DNA of 64,000 bases from Amborella trichopoda (Eukaryota > Streptophyta > Magnoliopsida > Amborellales > Amborellaceae), in the NCBI RefSeq assembly GCF_000471905.2, contig NW_006499436.1, positions 952,353 through 1,016,352 on the forward strand, written 5' to 3'. The position numbers and the translations under genes are program-made. Each line of letters opens with the position of its first letter. Position 1 is the first letter of the stretch. Below are positions 10,446 to 20,690 of the stretch, in pieces. Below the pieces are notes generated by a model that saw nothing but the letters and a program-made list of their open reading frames with translations, ran no database searches and was not told where the DNA came from.

Positions 10446-10730
10446 GCAACAGTTGATAGAAGCTTTTTATTGTAACAGGGACATGTGGCAATGTCGGCAG
10501 AATATTTTTACTGTAGTAGGGACAGGTGGCAATGTCTACAGAATCTTTTTACTGTAGCAAGGACAGGTGGCAATGTCGGCAGAATCTTTTTACTGTAGCA
10601 GGGACAGGTGGTGATGTTGGCAGAAGCTTTTTAGGACAGACGACATTACTGTAGTGTCGGTAGAAGCGTTTTAGGACAGGTGGCATTACTATAGTGTCGG
10701 CAGAAGCTTTTAATCTATCGGGTCGAGCTT
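10446..10730 (-). repeat. ~41-bp minisatellite array next to the coding fragment
   Basis: Four words of the type TTTTTACTGTAGCAGGGACA + GGTGGCGATGTCGGCAGAATC, followed by two or three shorter derivatives, end just after the stop of the coding fragment. On the minus strand each word carries GCCACCTGTCC, which contains an E-box CACCTG. The position just upstream of the TATA box at 10403 suggests an enhancer array; this is inference. Confidence 0.65.
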
Positions 10731-10738
10731 GCCGGCCT

Positions 10739-11287
10739 TTATTGGGAGAATTCTATAGCAGGTTGGATACAGTCTTCATTTGCTTGGGTATAGTCCTCTT
10801 CTTCATTCTGACTTGAAGTTGTCATTAATTGTCCTTCTTCCTCGAATATTTGTAGAAGCTGTTTTTTCAATTCTTCCTTTGTGGCTTGAGGGTGTTGTTT
10901 TCTCATTTTATTAATATATTTTGAGAAACTATTTGGCTTTTCATATATTACTTGTCTTGGAATTTTCTTTAGCTTGATATTTTCCGTTTCAAGTGATTTA
11001 TTTTCATATATATCCCACCATTTGATGGATATCTTTTTTCTTAGCCTTGGGATATATTCATAATCATTTGTTAAATTCTCAAATATAGCATATTCCCATT
11101 TCATTATCCATAGAATCTGGTATATTGTCATAAAATGTAAATGGTAATCTATATTGGGGTCTCTATTATTATATTCTACAAATTTGGCTTGAGATCTCTG
11201 AAACCTTTCTGGGAGAAATTGTGATCCTGATCCCCAGATTAGAAACCAATTTCGAAACCAGTTAGGAAAGGTTTCAGTAACTGGCAT
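10739..11287 (-). pseudogene. Pararetrovirus/retroelement polyprotein fragment (capsid-region-like)
   Basis: A 182-codon reading frame with the motifs FPNWFRNWF, ILWIMKWEYAIF and ISIKWWDIYE, then a Lys-rich stretch and an acidic Gln/Glu/Asp-rich tail ending in TAA. I associate aromatic blocks of this kind (WF..W, PWI/LWI..WEY, KWWD) with the region after the movement protein in plant endogenous pararetroviral or related polyproteins. This is from memory of the family and was not searched. Homologous text continues upstream (11290-11700, minus) with stops and frameshifts, so this is the 3' part of a broken longer frame. The ATG is therefore not a true start. No zinc finger, protease or RT follows; the promoter-like array begins immediately. 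Confidence 0.5.
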
Positions 11288-11289
11288 CT

Positions 11290-11949
11290 TTATTTGGAGG
11301 AACCATGTATGGGAATTATTATTATTTTGGAGGGCTAGAGCTTTGTGCCAAGCATCTATATATTATGAATATTTATAATATTTATTGGTAAATTCTGATG
11401 CTTGCAATTTTTTTCTTCTCAAAAGATCTGAGCCCCATTCTTTATATGTTATTATTTTCCGTATCTGGAGCTTTGAATATGCTATATTATTGGTATTTCT
11501 CTAGTAGTAATTTAGCAGAGTGATGCTTTCAGTTTCAAGCAGAATGGCCTCATATCATTCTCTTGTTTTGTTACCATTAGAGGAGTTTAAGTTTTTCAGT
11601 AAGTAGAGATTGGCTATTTGATTAGGGTTCATATTCCAATGTTCATCTTCAATGATGATATCCATAAGAAAAGCAGTTTCTTCAAACTGGGATTTTCCTG
11701 AAGGGAAACTTTATTTGGGCATGGAGATGACATGAAAACTAGGCGATGAGAAGTTATTAGAGGACTAGGAGATCCTGCATAAGTTACTATGGGTTTTGAA
11801 GGTGAAGAAGGTGGGTAACTTATTAATGGAGATCCTACAGATGGGGATGGAACAATTTCCATTTTTCCCTTGCCTTTATTTTGATTATTCATATTTAGAT
11901 TAAGCTGCTGCTGCTGCTGGTTAACCCTTCCCTCCCTGCAAAAATTCAC
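11290..11949 (-). pseudogene. Upstream part of the same polyprotein remnant
   Basis: Minus-strand frame 11949-11629 is Gln/Asn-rich, then Lys-rich (NQNKGKGKM), then Pro/Ser-rich (PPSSPSKP). A shifted frame continues with DIIIEDEHWN-like text and short open pieces up to 11290. At least one frameshift and several stops separate it from 10739-11287. It is the 5'-most recognised coding remnant of the locus; no movement-protein core could be recognised. Confidence 0.42.
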
Positions 11950-12189
11950 GAGTGAGAAAGTCGGGAAGAGAGTTATATATATTAATGAAAAATTTCAAAT
12001 TTTAAAATTAAAAAAAAATATAAGAAATACTTTTATTTACATATTTCTTTGCTTAGGGCGAAGATGAACGATGTAGCCCAAATCTGATCGAAGCGACAAC
12101 ACCAAGCTTCGCTTCGCTTCGTTTTGGTCTAAACATCCAAAGGCTTCGGCCTGATCAGCTGAAGCAAAAATAATTTGACAACACTATTT

Positions 12190-12596
12190 AAAATGCCCTA
12201 GAGTAAAATATAGCCACTTAGTAGATTATTTTCACTATCAAATTTCGAAATCCACTTTAGAATTAGTGGATGAGTATATCTAAATAACAAAAATGGATTA
12301 TGAGTTCTAAGTGCTTAGATCTAGGAATCCGAAAGTCAAACAACCGGTTTTCAAACTTTGCACGTATTTTAAATTATTATTTTTGAATTGAAGTTGGTCA
12401 CTAGGTGCGAAGGAATTTGAGATAATAAAAATACTCGTAGATAGGATTTGAGAGGAAGCAAAGAGGTGATATGCCACCATGAGAACGCATATATGCCAAA
12501 TATGGTGGTCCCAAATAGATGATGGCATAATCACATGAGAAAAAAGTTTTTACATGTGGTAGGTAGCTCAAGTCGTAACCTCTCTCTTAACCTTAT
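12190..12596. repeat. Duplicated segment, copy 1 (partner 14440-14860)
   Basis: Shared ordered blocks with 14440-14860 include GCCACTTAGTAG / GCAACTTAGTAG, GAGTTCTAAG, GAGATAATAAAA, GATATGCCACCA and CATATGCCAAATATGGT. No open frame is conserved. It continues rightward into the MITE at 12606 and the repeat at 12816. Confidence 0.7.
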
Positions 12597-12605
12597 ATTA
12601 TTAAA

Positions 12606-12805
12606 GAGTAATGATGTTATGAAACCCTCCCATACCCACGTGTGTAGGACCCCAAAAGATCACCATTAAATTTGATACAGATATCTAAAAAAGTCAAGTC
12701 TCACACCCATGTGATAACTTTTACAGAGATCTGTGCCAAATTTAATGGTGATCCTTTGGAGTCCTGCACACATTGGTGTGGGAGGGTCTCATAAGATCAT
12801 TACTC
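12606..12805. mobile_element. 200-bp foldback MULE-MITE with perfect 9-bp TSD
   Basis: Arms of about 80 bp start GAGTAATGATGTTATGAAAC and (complement) GAGTAATGATCTTATGAGAC and share AAAGATCACCATTAAATTTG-like text. Perfect 9-bp duplications ATTATTAAA lie at 12597-12605 and 12806-12814. The related locus at about 24311-24325 lacks the element, giving an empty site within the window. Confidence 0.9.
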
Positions 12806-12815
12806 ATTATTAAAT

Positions 12816-13110
12816 AAGGTACACTTTAAAATTCTTAGAGAAGAGTGTGTTTCGGCTTTGGAGGACCCTCCAATTGATCATCTCTACTTCTAGATGTATG
12901 GACATGAAAGAAAACAAGAATTCTATGTTTAGAAAAAATGTGTGTAATAATAAGTTATATGAACCATCTATTTTTAAGTTTTTTAATTGTTTATTGATTT
13001 GTTTGTTATGTACTGTTTTTGAAATTTGAAACCTCATAACTAGAGATGAGAATAGATTTTCAAGCCAACATAAGTTTTCTAATACCATAACCACATATCT
13101 AAACAAATTT
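12816..13110. mobile_element. MITE-like repeat A', copy 1
   Basis: It matches 24325-24620 along nearly its whole length (GGTACACTTTAAA, CGGCTTTGGAGGACCCTCCA, AATTGATCATCTCTA, AATAGATTTTCAAGCC). It is distantly similar in layout to family A. Ends GGTACACTT and (complement) GTAGCCACACTT are weak TIRs. Confidence 0.65.
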
Positions 13111-13415
13111 TAGAAGTGTGGCTACAACCACAAATTCAACCTCATACAAACACCCTATACCCTATACATTTTCAACTTTCTATCGATAATGCAAGGAAAA
13201 TATGCTCATTTATGCAGAAAAAAATAAATGAAAAAAACGGAAAGAAAAAAAAGATAAAACTAATTTGTTATGCAATTTTTCATTGGGGAAAGTATATGAT
13301 AGTATGGAAAAGTACACAATGGATTGATTATTTCTCTCTAATGCAAGGACGGGCATGTCAGCTGCGGGCTAGCTCAAAGTACAAAGAAAAAAAAGAGTTT
13401 CTTGCAATGTTTAAT

Positions 13416-13716
13416 GGAAAATTGTTCCATGCAGGCTAGACCACATTTCTACAATATGCCGTCTAGAGGTATAAAGGATCCATCTTTAAGATGGATGCAA
13501 ATAGGTAGTCCAACTAGTAACTAACGGTCCAAATGTTTTCTTGATATAAATACTATTTTTAGGTTTCAAAATTTATTTATTTGTTAATATTCATGATCTC
13601 CATATTAAAAATTATATATTCTCAAAAAATTAGGATCAAATTATATTTTAAAAATATGTTTATTACCAAGCCTGCATTTCTACATTATGAAGTCTGGCCG
13701 CATAGAAACCATGTCG
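13416..13716. mobile_element. MITE family B, copy 3 (inverted, 301 bp)
   Basis: It starts GGAAAATTGTTCCATGCAGG and carries the family core in reverse (ATTCATGATCTCCATATTAA). It ends near GGCCGCATAGAAACC. The flanks ATGTTTAAT (13407-13415) and ATGTACAAT (13717-13725) agree at 7 of 9 positions. Confidence 0.78.
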
Positions 13717-13794
13717 ATGTACAATACTTTAGTAAGTTTATATTAGGAGTAATAATGATTGTGACTTCTTGGTACCAAAGATAAATAGTATTAT

Positions 13795-14016
13795 AAGATT
13801 GTATACTACAAGACCATTCATCTTTTGTTCATAATTATGCGTAGCTATTAGATATCAAAGTGGATAGTTTGGGGTGTATCACAAAGTTATAGAATTTTTT
13901 TTTTTTTGGAATTGAGTCTAGTCAATAACACATAATCACTCGACTTGAAATCTGGCGGACATCAATAATTGTGACCTCTTAGTACTACAAGTAAATGGTA
14001 TCTTCCTATACTTGTC
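13795..14016. mobile_element. MITE family C, copy 2
   Basis: It begins GATTGTATACTACAAGACCA and ends with TAAATGGTATCTTCCTATAC, the family C termini. The preceding 40 bp (GTGACTTCTTGGTACCAAAG...) resembles another family C right end, so two copies may be fused. No clean TSD. Confidence 0.6.
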
Positions 14017-14024
14017 CAAGTTTA

Positions 14025-14440
14025 CATATAATTAGGTAATTTATAATTTTCCAATTTTTGATCTGGATCGCCGATTTGGATAGGGACTAGTTGAGATTGA
14101 ACCAGTTTTGAGATAGTATGAGTTCCATCGTGGTTCCTTCCTAAAACTACCCAGTTATATGTTTTTTTTTTTTTAAGCTTATCTAATATTTTTTTATGTC
14201 CCATCTAAATCCCTACTCCATAAACTCCTATTTTAATTTTACTTTTAATTTTATTTTATTTTAAATATTTTTTTGGATCATTGATTTTGACCAATCCATA
14301 CCCGATCCAGATCATGGATCCAACACAAATATGTGGGTGGACGATCTGCCCCACCCATTTGGGTTTTAAAATACTGGTTTAGATATTTATTTATGAGTGC
14401 CTATAGTGTACTATCATGGGATGAATATTATATACATATT
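14025..14440. repeat. Dispersed repeat, partner at 4320-4494, plus unassigned AT-rich DNA
   Basis: 14025-14210 is similar to 4320-4494. 14211-14440 is AT-rich with GGATC/GATCCA words and no gene. Confidence 0.45.
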
Positions 14441-14860
14441 CCCAAGGGCAAAATAGCAACTTAGTAGTATCTTTTCATTGTGGAAGTTTGCAATCCACTT
14501 TATAGCGAAAAATAGCTGCTTAGTAGAATTTTTTTAATATGAAAATCTATAGAACGAATGAATGAGTACTTCCGAACAATAAAATTGGATGTCGAGTTCT
14601 AAGCACTTACTTTTTTAAGAATAGGCTCTGATGATGATGATTTTTATTTTATAGAAATTAGTAGTTGAGAAAGCCCGAGAGATAATAAAAGTACTTCTAG
14701 ACAGGTTTTCAGAGGGAGCAAAGAGAAGATATGCCACCACAGGAATGCACATATGCCAAATATGGTAGTCCCAAAGAGATGATGGGATAGAAACACCAGA
14801 TAAAAACTTGTACATGTGACAGATAGCTCATAAGTCATAACCCCCTCCCCTCTCTCTCTT
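14440..14860. repeat. Duplicated segment, copy 2, left part
   Basis: Counterpart of 12190-12596. Similarity stops at a CT tract near 14860 where the LINE begins, and its continuation resumes at about 24290. The copy therefore appears to be split by a ~9.4-kb insertion. Confidence 0.68.
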
Positions 14861-15109
14861 TTTTCTTTTGAACGTTACCAAAAATTCTCATTAAAAGAAA
14901 ACCAAGTTACAAGATACAGACAAATTCATTGGAAGGAAGTAATTACCAATGAAGATTGGTATACTTCTCTTGCAAGACAATCAGTCTCAGCATTAGACTT
15001 CCTGTAGCAATGGAAGATTTCAGCAGTTTTAGTTTTGATGATATTCCATATCTCATAAAAAATTGTAGTCAACCTCTATGGTATATTAGCTTCGCATTAC
15101 TTCCAAGCT

Positions 15110-16466
15110 ATAATGTTTGCTGAATCCCCTTCTATGATCTTCTCTCTTTCAAATCTTGACAAGAGTTTAATGCCTTTCAAAAGGCTCCTAACTTTAGCTT
15201 CATTAACTGTAATGACACTGCAAGGGCCAAAATATGAACAAATAATATGCCCCATATGGTCTTTTATCAATCTACCAAAACCTGCTGCACTTGGGTTTCC
15301 AAAAGAGCTTCCATCAAAACTCAGTTTGTGGTATTAGTACTTGGTGGTGTCCAAACAATGCCCATTTGGTTTGATCTAGGAGAAAATAAACTAGCTACTG
15401 CCCTAGGATTAGCAATGATTTGGCTTTTTGGGATGAATTTAGCATCTTTATGTGTAGAAAACCAATCTGCTGCCAGTGCCAAAATATTGGATTTCAGCAT
15501 CGAAGTATCAGTGCTCAACCCTTCAAGTATTATTTATTTCTTTCATTCCTTAAGCGCCAAAAAATACTCACCCAAATTGATCTCCACAATATTACACCCA
15601 TCTTTGAGATACCAGGAGTAAGCCATTGGTGAAGAAGCTGACTTATATTTTCAGGAGTATGTATCGAAAGGTTTAGACACTGACGAGCCCAATCCCATAG
15701 ATTCATCACAAACGGACAATCAAGAAAAAGATGTTGGGCCGCCTCATTATCAGCTTTGCAAAAAATACAACATTGGTTAAAATGAAACCCCTTCTTCTCA
15801 AGTTATCGATAGTAGCTAGTTTATCTTGGCACAAAATCCATAAGAATAATTATACATTTAAAGGCACATGAAGCTTTTTTTTCTTAAAAAGTCCAACGTT
15901 TAACTGTCTACTACGATCACAAAAAAAGAGATCATAGGCTGACTTAACTACAAAGGCCCGAGAGTGATTAATATCCCAAATGATAACTTCTTCTTTATTT
16001 GGTGTGATATAAACACTTTGATGCATTTTCATAAGCTTTTGGTATTCATCAGTAATCTAGCATAAACTCTTCCTGCAAGGTAAAGACCAAACAATGTTAG
16101 TAGAAAAACCCCAGTAGTCTCTTTAATAGAAGCTAATGGGTTAGTAACTTTGGCAAATAACTTCGGGAATAAATATCTCAGTGGGAAGTCACCAAGCCAT
16201 TTATCAAACCAAAATAAAGTCTTTTCCCCATTCCCAATCACTTTTCGAAAATATCTTAGGTATATAGGTCTATGATAATCAATACCCCTCCAAACATGAG
16301 ACAAAGATGACTTATTTCTCAGACTTTTGATTAAGCCATAAAAAACATCCATCCCGTACTTTTCTTTAAGAATCTCCACCCAAAAAGAATTATGTTGGTT
16401 ATGAATTTTCCACCACCATTTGATAAGTAAGGCATAATTCATATTTTGCAACTTTCTAATTGCCAA
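15110..16466 (-). pseudogene. LINE C-terminal zinc-binding region and RNase H, broken
   Basis: 16466-16029 reads ALLIKWWWKIHNQHNSFWVE and later LFWFDKWLGDFPL, the conserved region between RT and RNase H in plant L1s. 16030-15850 continues (AFVVKSAYDLF). 15520-15110 contains WTPPSTNT and KLSFDGSSFGNP, the start of an RVT_3-type RNase H (first catalytic Asp in FDGS). Stops separate the parts. Confidence 0.8.
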
Positions 16467-16499
16467 ACCTCATTCTCACATCGGTGCACATACTTTCTC

Positions 16500-17990
16500 C
16501 CAACTTACCAGATGCAATTTCTTTTTATTTTCATCATTGCCCCAATAGAAGTTTCTCATTAACCCTTCTAGACGCTTAACAATCACTTTTGGCATCTTGA
16601 ATAAAGACATATAATAAATTGGTAAATTTGATCAAGTTGTTTTGATAAGAGTATACATTCCTCCAAGATAGAAGGTCCTAGCTTTCCACAAATCTAACTT
16701 TTGAGAAATATTTCAATGACTGGATCCCGTATAGACCTTAGAGGATTTGAATTCATAAGAGGAATCCCCTGACACTTGCAAGGTAAACTTTCCACTCGGC
16801 AACCCAACAAACCAGCCAACCTTTTCTAGACAACCTATTCCAATCAATTTGGTCTTGCCGAGGTTAACCTTTAGTTCTATTACTAGTTTTGCACATTTGC
16901 AAAAAATCCACATGCTTGTAACCTCTCTTTTACATGGATCACAAAATATAATAGTATCACATGAGTATTGAAGATGTGGAACTATTAATCCATTATTTCC
17001 AACCTTCACACAAGACATAATACCTTTTGAAATTACTCCTTTAAACATAGCATTGAAGCTTTCAACCACCAGAGTATACAAGAAAGGTGATAAAGGATCA
17101 CCTTGTCTTAAACCTCTAGAAGCTTTAAAGAATCCAACAACTTCCCATTAATTAAGAGCGAAAATTGAGTAGAAATTAAATACCCTTGAATCCATAATCT
17201 CCATCTTGATCTAAAACACATCTTCCCCATTATGCAATGTAAAACCTTCAAATCAACTTTATCATATGCCTTCTCAAAATCTAATTTACAGATTAACCCA
17301 GGTCTATTTTCCTTAAGTCTAGAATGGATGCATTCTTGGGTTACCAAAATACTATATGTAATCTGTCTGTCTTTTAATAATATTGACTGAGGTCCTTTGA
17401 TTACTAAATGAATAAGGTCCTTTGATCACTAAATGAATAACCTGGAGTAACATGTTAGTTTGTAAAGACACCCCAACAAAGTAATGGGACAGATATCCTT
17501 CACCTCCTTTATGACATTTTTCTTGGGGATTAAAGCAATGAAAGTGGAATTTATAGCTATATTAATCTTGCCTCTCCAATAAAACTCCTCCAATAGTTCA
17601 AGTAGGTCATCCTTCAACAAGTCCCAAAAATGATTGAAAAAATGGTAAAGGATACCCATCTGGCCCGAGAGCCTTGTCTCTACCAAGTCCAAAGACTGTA
17701 TCCTTGATTTCCTGCATTTCAAACTTTCTTTCCAACCATATAGCTTCATTCATAGGCATTTTTTAGAAAGGAATATGTTGCAAAGATAGGCCCCCAAGAT
17801 TTTCAGTAGTGAGATAATCCTTGAAATGATTGATCATTGCACTTTCTAGCTCGAACATATTATTGCAGTCAACACGTTGAATATTTAAGTTTTGGATATA
17901 ATTGCCACTTATTCTAGCATCTGCAATGGCATGAAAGAATTTTGTATTTTGGTCACCTTCCTTCAGCAATTTAATCCTTGATCTTTGTCT
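16500..17990 (-). pseudogene. LINE reverse transcriptase domain, broken
   Basis: Recognised motifs on the minus strand: KEGDQNTKFFHAIADAR (17960s), FIALIPKKNV and PITLLGCLYK (17560-17440), KLDFEKAYDKVD (17280s) and the catalytic-box region LQYSCDTIIFC near 16950. Active enzymes have Y-A-D-D in that box; this copy has Y-S-C-D, so one catalytic Asp is lost. Frameshifts separate all blocks. Confidence 0.88.
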
Positions 17991-18251
17991 TTAATGAATC
18001 TCTTCTAGCCTTAGCAAACTCTTACCCAATTGTTTCTTTCACAAATTTGTTTTTGAATATTATCTAACTCCTCAATATGCCCCCTGGCTTCAACAATCTT
18101 TGTTTGCAAATCACCCCAATTATTTATTTTCTAACTAGTAATTTTGCTTTTAAGCAATTGGATATTTTAGATAGCTGAAAACCTTTTACCATTCTATCTA
18201 ATTATTTTTCTAAAACTCTTCAATTAGCAGAACTAGCAACCTTTCGGACAA

Positions 18252-19086
18252 TCAAGTGTGCTCAAACCTAAAAGGTGAAGGGCCAAAAGTGAATCCATCT
18301 ATGTTAAGCATAAGGGGAACATAGTCAGAGGCAATTTTTGACAGAGCTTTAACACTGCTTTTTGGAAATCGGTTCACAAACTTAGAAGTCCTAACAAATC
18401 TATCAAACTTTGTTAAAATTGGTTCAAAATCATTATGATTTGACCAAGTAAAGTTAGCTCCAATAGAAGGCATATATCAATTCATGTTGTTGGATAAAAC
18501 CATCAAATAACTGTATACAAGAAGATATGCAGGGGGATGAAGAGGACATGCTAGGCCATCTAATAATATTTAAATCACCACAAATACACCATGACACATA
18601 AACATTAACATAAATGTCCGACAATTCATTAAAAAATAAGGCCCTTTTATTAGATCGATTAGGTCCATAAACCACAGTAAGGCACTACACAAAATCATCC
18701 ATAGGGCCTTTGAACAAAACATAAATATGTATAGGGAACAAAATATATTGAAGAGCACACAAAATGGTGGGATCCCAGAGAACCTAGATAACCCCTAAAG
18801 AGCCAACAACATCAAAACCCAAAAATTCCAAAGATCTTCTTCCCCATACTTCTCTAGCCGTATGGAGATTCAGGGCCTCCATTTTAGTTTCTTGTAGAAG
18901 TAAGAAATTATGTCTTTCTTTTGGGCAAAAAAAAAGCACATCTCTTATACGAGAGCCGCCATTGAGGCCCGAATATACCAATACAACATTTTCATTAAAA
19001 AACATAACAATTTTTGTGTTTGGTGATACCTGAAGGATCAACAGACACGGAAGCAACAGGCTCAGACTGAGCACGGGTTCGACCAC
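18252..19086 (-). pseudogene. LINE apurinic-type endonuclease domain, broken
   Basis: Seen in order: LLLQETKME (catalytic Glu motif), VVYGPNRSNKR, CGDLNIIRWP (GDLN motif), GANFTWSN and SDYVPLMLNIDG. In active enzymes the last motif is SDH; here His is replaced by Tyr. Three reading frames are needed to follow the domain, so it cannot be made as one protein. Confidence 0.82.
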
Positions 19087-19144
19087 TTACCTCATCCTTG
19101 TCATGGTTGATGTGAGAAACCAGATTATCCAATTCCCTTTGTAC

Positions 19145-20680
19145 TCAACCTTTTGTGTTTGTTTTCTTAGTTTTGCTACCTCCTGTTCTCTCAGCCACCT
19201 CTTGTTCATGCTCCTTTGTCAGCGCCTTAGTGATAGAATCCAGTGAATCACCATAATGAACTTTCATTGCTTCTATAAGCATACCAACTTTCATAGGATT
19301 TAGTATCAAAGCAAGCTCATCTTCTTTGTCTGAAGGAGCCTTATCCACCATATCCTCTGCAACACAACCTTCAGTAAATACCTCATTGTTATCATCTACC
19401 AATCTCATAGTACTTGGTGTTACAACGATACGTTTTTTAATACTTCTATCATTGGACCACTTTCGTTTCCAAATTATGCATTCCAGATACTAATAACAAG
19501 TTGTTCATTAAGATCTTCTTCATCCTCTTCCAAATCATAAACCAAGACCGGAGGTGTACTCATACTATCTTTTTTCGATGACTTTTTTGGCTGAGCTCGA
19601 TGAGAAAAGTTATGACTTGGTTTACTTGAAGATGAGAGGGAAGAGTTGTTGTGAGGAAGATAGAGAATATCTTCTAGATAAGACATTTGGCTATGAATAT
19701 GTACTTTAGGAAATTGAAAAGGTGGGGACTTGTTCAGAATGGAAAAGTCTTTAGGAGAAATGTCATTGCACATGCCTTCAATTGTTATGGAAGCTTCCCA
19801 AGAGGCTCAAATGCATTATAGAAAATTGTAGGTGCAATTGTCGAGGTAGGTTGTTTGATATTTGAAATCAAAGATTTATTTCCATCATACTTTACAATCC
19901 ATTTTGGACTCTCTGTTTTCCCCCATAATTACCTTTGATTCGACGGCTATGATTTGAAGAGGCCCGTGATCTTTGCCGCTGATTGCGTTTCCCTTTCCTC
20001 GAGACATCATTGTTCCTAAGCACATGTACTAATTCTATCCTAGAAGTGTGAGCGTCATTTATCTCGAGAACGTTTCCATCAATAATGTTAACTTCTTTGA
20101 ATGAAATTTTGAAATCAAACTCACCTACCTTTAGAATTCCTTGACTTGGAAAATCCAATCCTTTAAGCTCAACCAAAAAAATAAGGGAATGATAAGAAGT
20201 CTCATTCCAATCAATTTTAATTAATTGACCGTTAAAATTTGCAATTTCTTTAAAAACTTATGTGGACCAAGCTATAATAGGAATGCCTCATAAAGGAAAC
20301 CAAGCAAATTGAGGCTTAATCAAGGAGGGCTCTAGAGCATGGACTCACTTCTTTGCCACCAAATCACATCCTTGGAATCTCCATAACTTATGATTTGTTA
20401 CTTTACTAGCCTCCTCTCGTGTTCCAAGAAAATAGATAAACCTTCCACTTGGGATAGATTTGCACAGGCTTGGGATTTTTGTCTATGTTTTGTCCACCCA
20501 CCATTGAAAAGCATCAATATTGCGAAACTATTCTTTGAATGTAACAATCACTGAGGCTTGAATCCTTTTTTCTCTTTCTAGAATCACATCATCCCCAACT
20601 AAGACTAATGGATTCCTATGAAAGGGAGAACTAGTAGATGTTCTTAGGACCTGAGCATAAGAGGGACCTCCTAAATTGAT
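19145..20680 (-). pseudogene. LINE ORF1 remnant (DUF4283-like nucleic-acid-binding)
   Basis: Broken frames include 20176-19892 (VELKGLDFPSQGILKVGEFD, then basic RKGKRNQRQRSR) and 19773-19145 (Ser/Lys- and acid-rich). Upstream pieces around 20560-20230 read like the DUF4283 part of plant L1 ORF1 proteins (FQWWVDKT; FAWFPL.GIPIIAWST). Several stops. ORF1 proteins bind LINE RNA. Confidence 0.6.
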
Positions 20681-20690
20681 GGCTCCTTAA

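Larger units (their letters stand above)
5349..10730 (-). repeat. Four tandem ~1.27-kb promoter-leader units plus a fifth array: endogenous pararetrovirus-like intergenic region
   Basis: Corresponding points (GTGAGC..TA..GTTGATAGAAGC) recur near 6594, 7847, 9136 and 10439, so the period is about 1.25-1.30 kb. On the minus strand each unit runs: array of ~41-bp repeats, TATA box, CT-rich leader, PBS-like site about 652-666 nt beyond the TATA box, then a short coding-like stretch that runs into the next array. This order (promoter, leader of ~600 nt, tRNA-Met primer site, start of coding) is that of Caulimoviridae. Copies are highly similar with scattered substitutions, indicating repeated duplication after or during integration. 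An LTR array of an unknown retroelement is the main alternative. Confidence 0.6.
14870..20690 (-). mobile_element. L1-type LINE retrotransposon, near full-length but decayed
   Basis: On the minus strand the order is ORF1 (20680-19145), endonuclease (19086-18250), reverse transcriptase (17970-16500), zinc-binding/linker (16466-15850) and RNase H (15520-15110). It ends with an A-rich tail (complement of CTTTTTTCTTTTG near 14860). This is the standard plant L1 layout. Many stops and frameshifts, and substitutions in endonuclease and RT motifs, mean it is inactive. It is inserted in duplicated segment copy 2. Confidence 0.88.
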
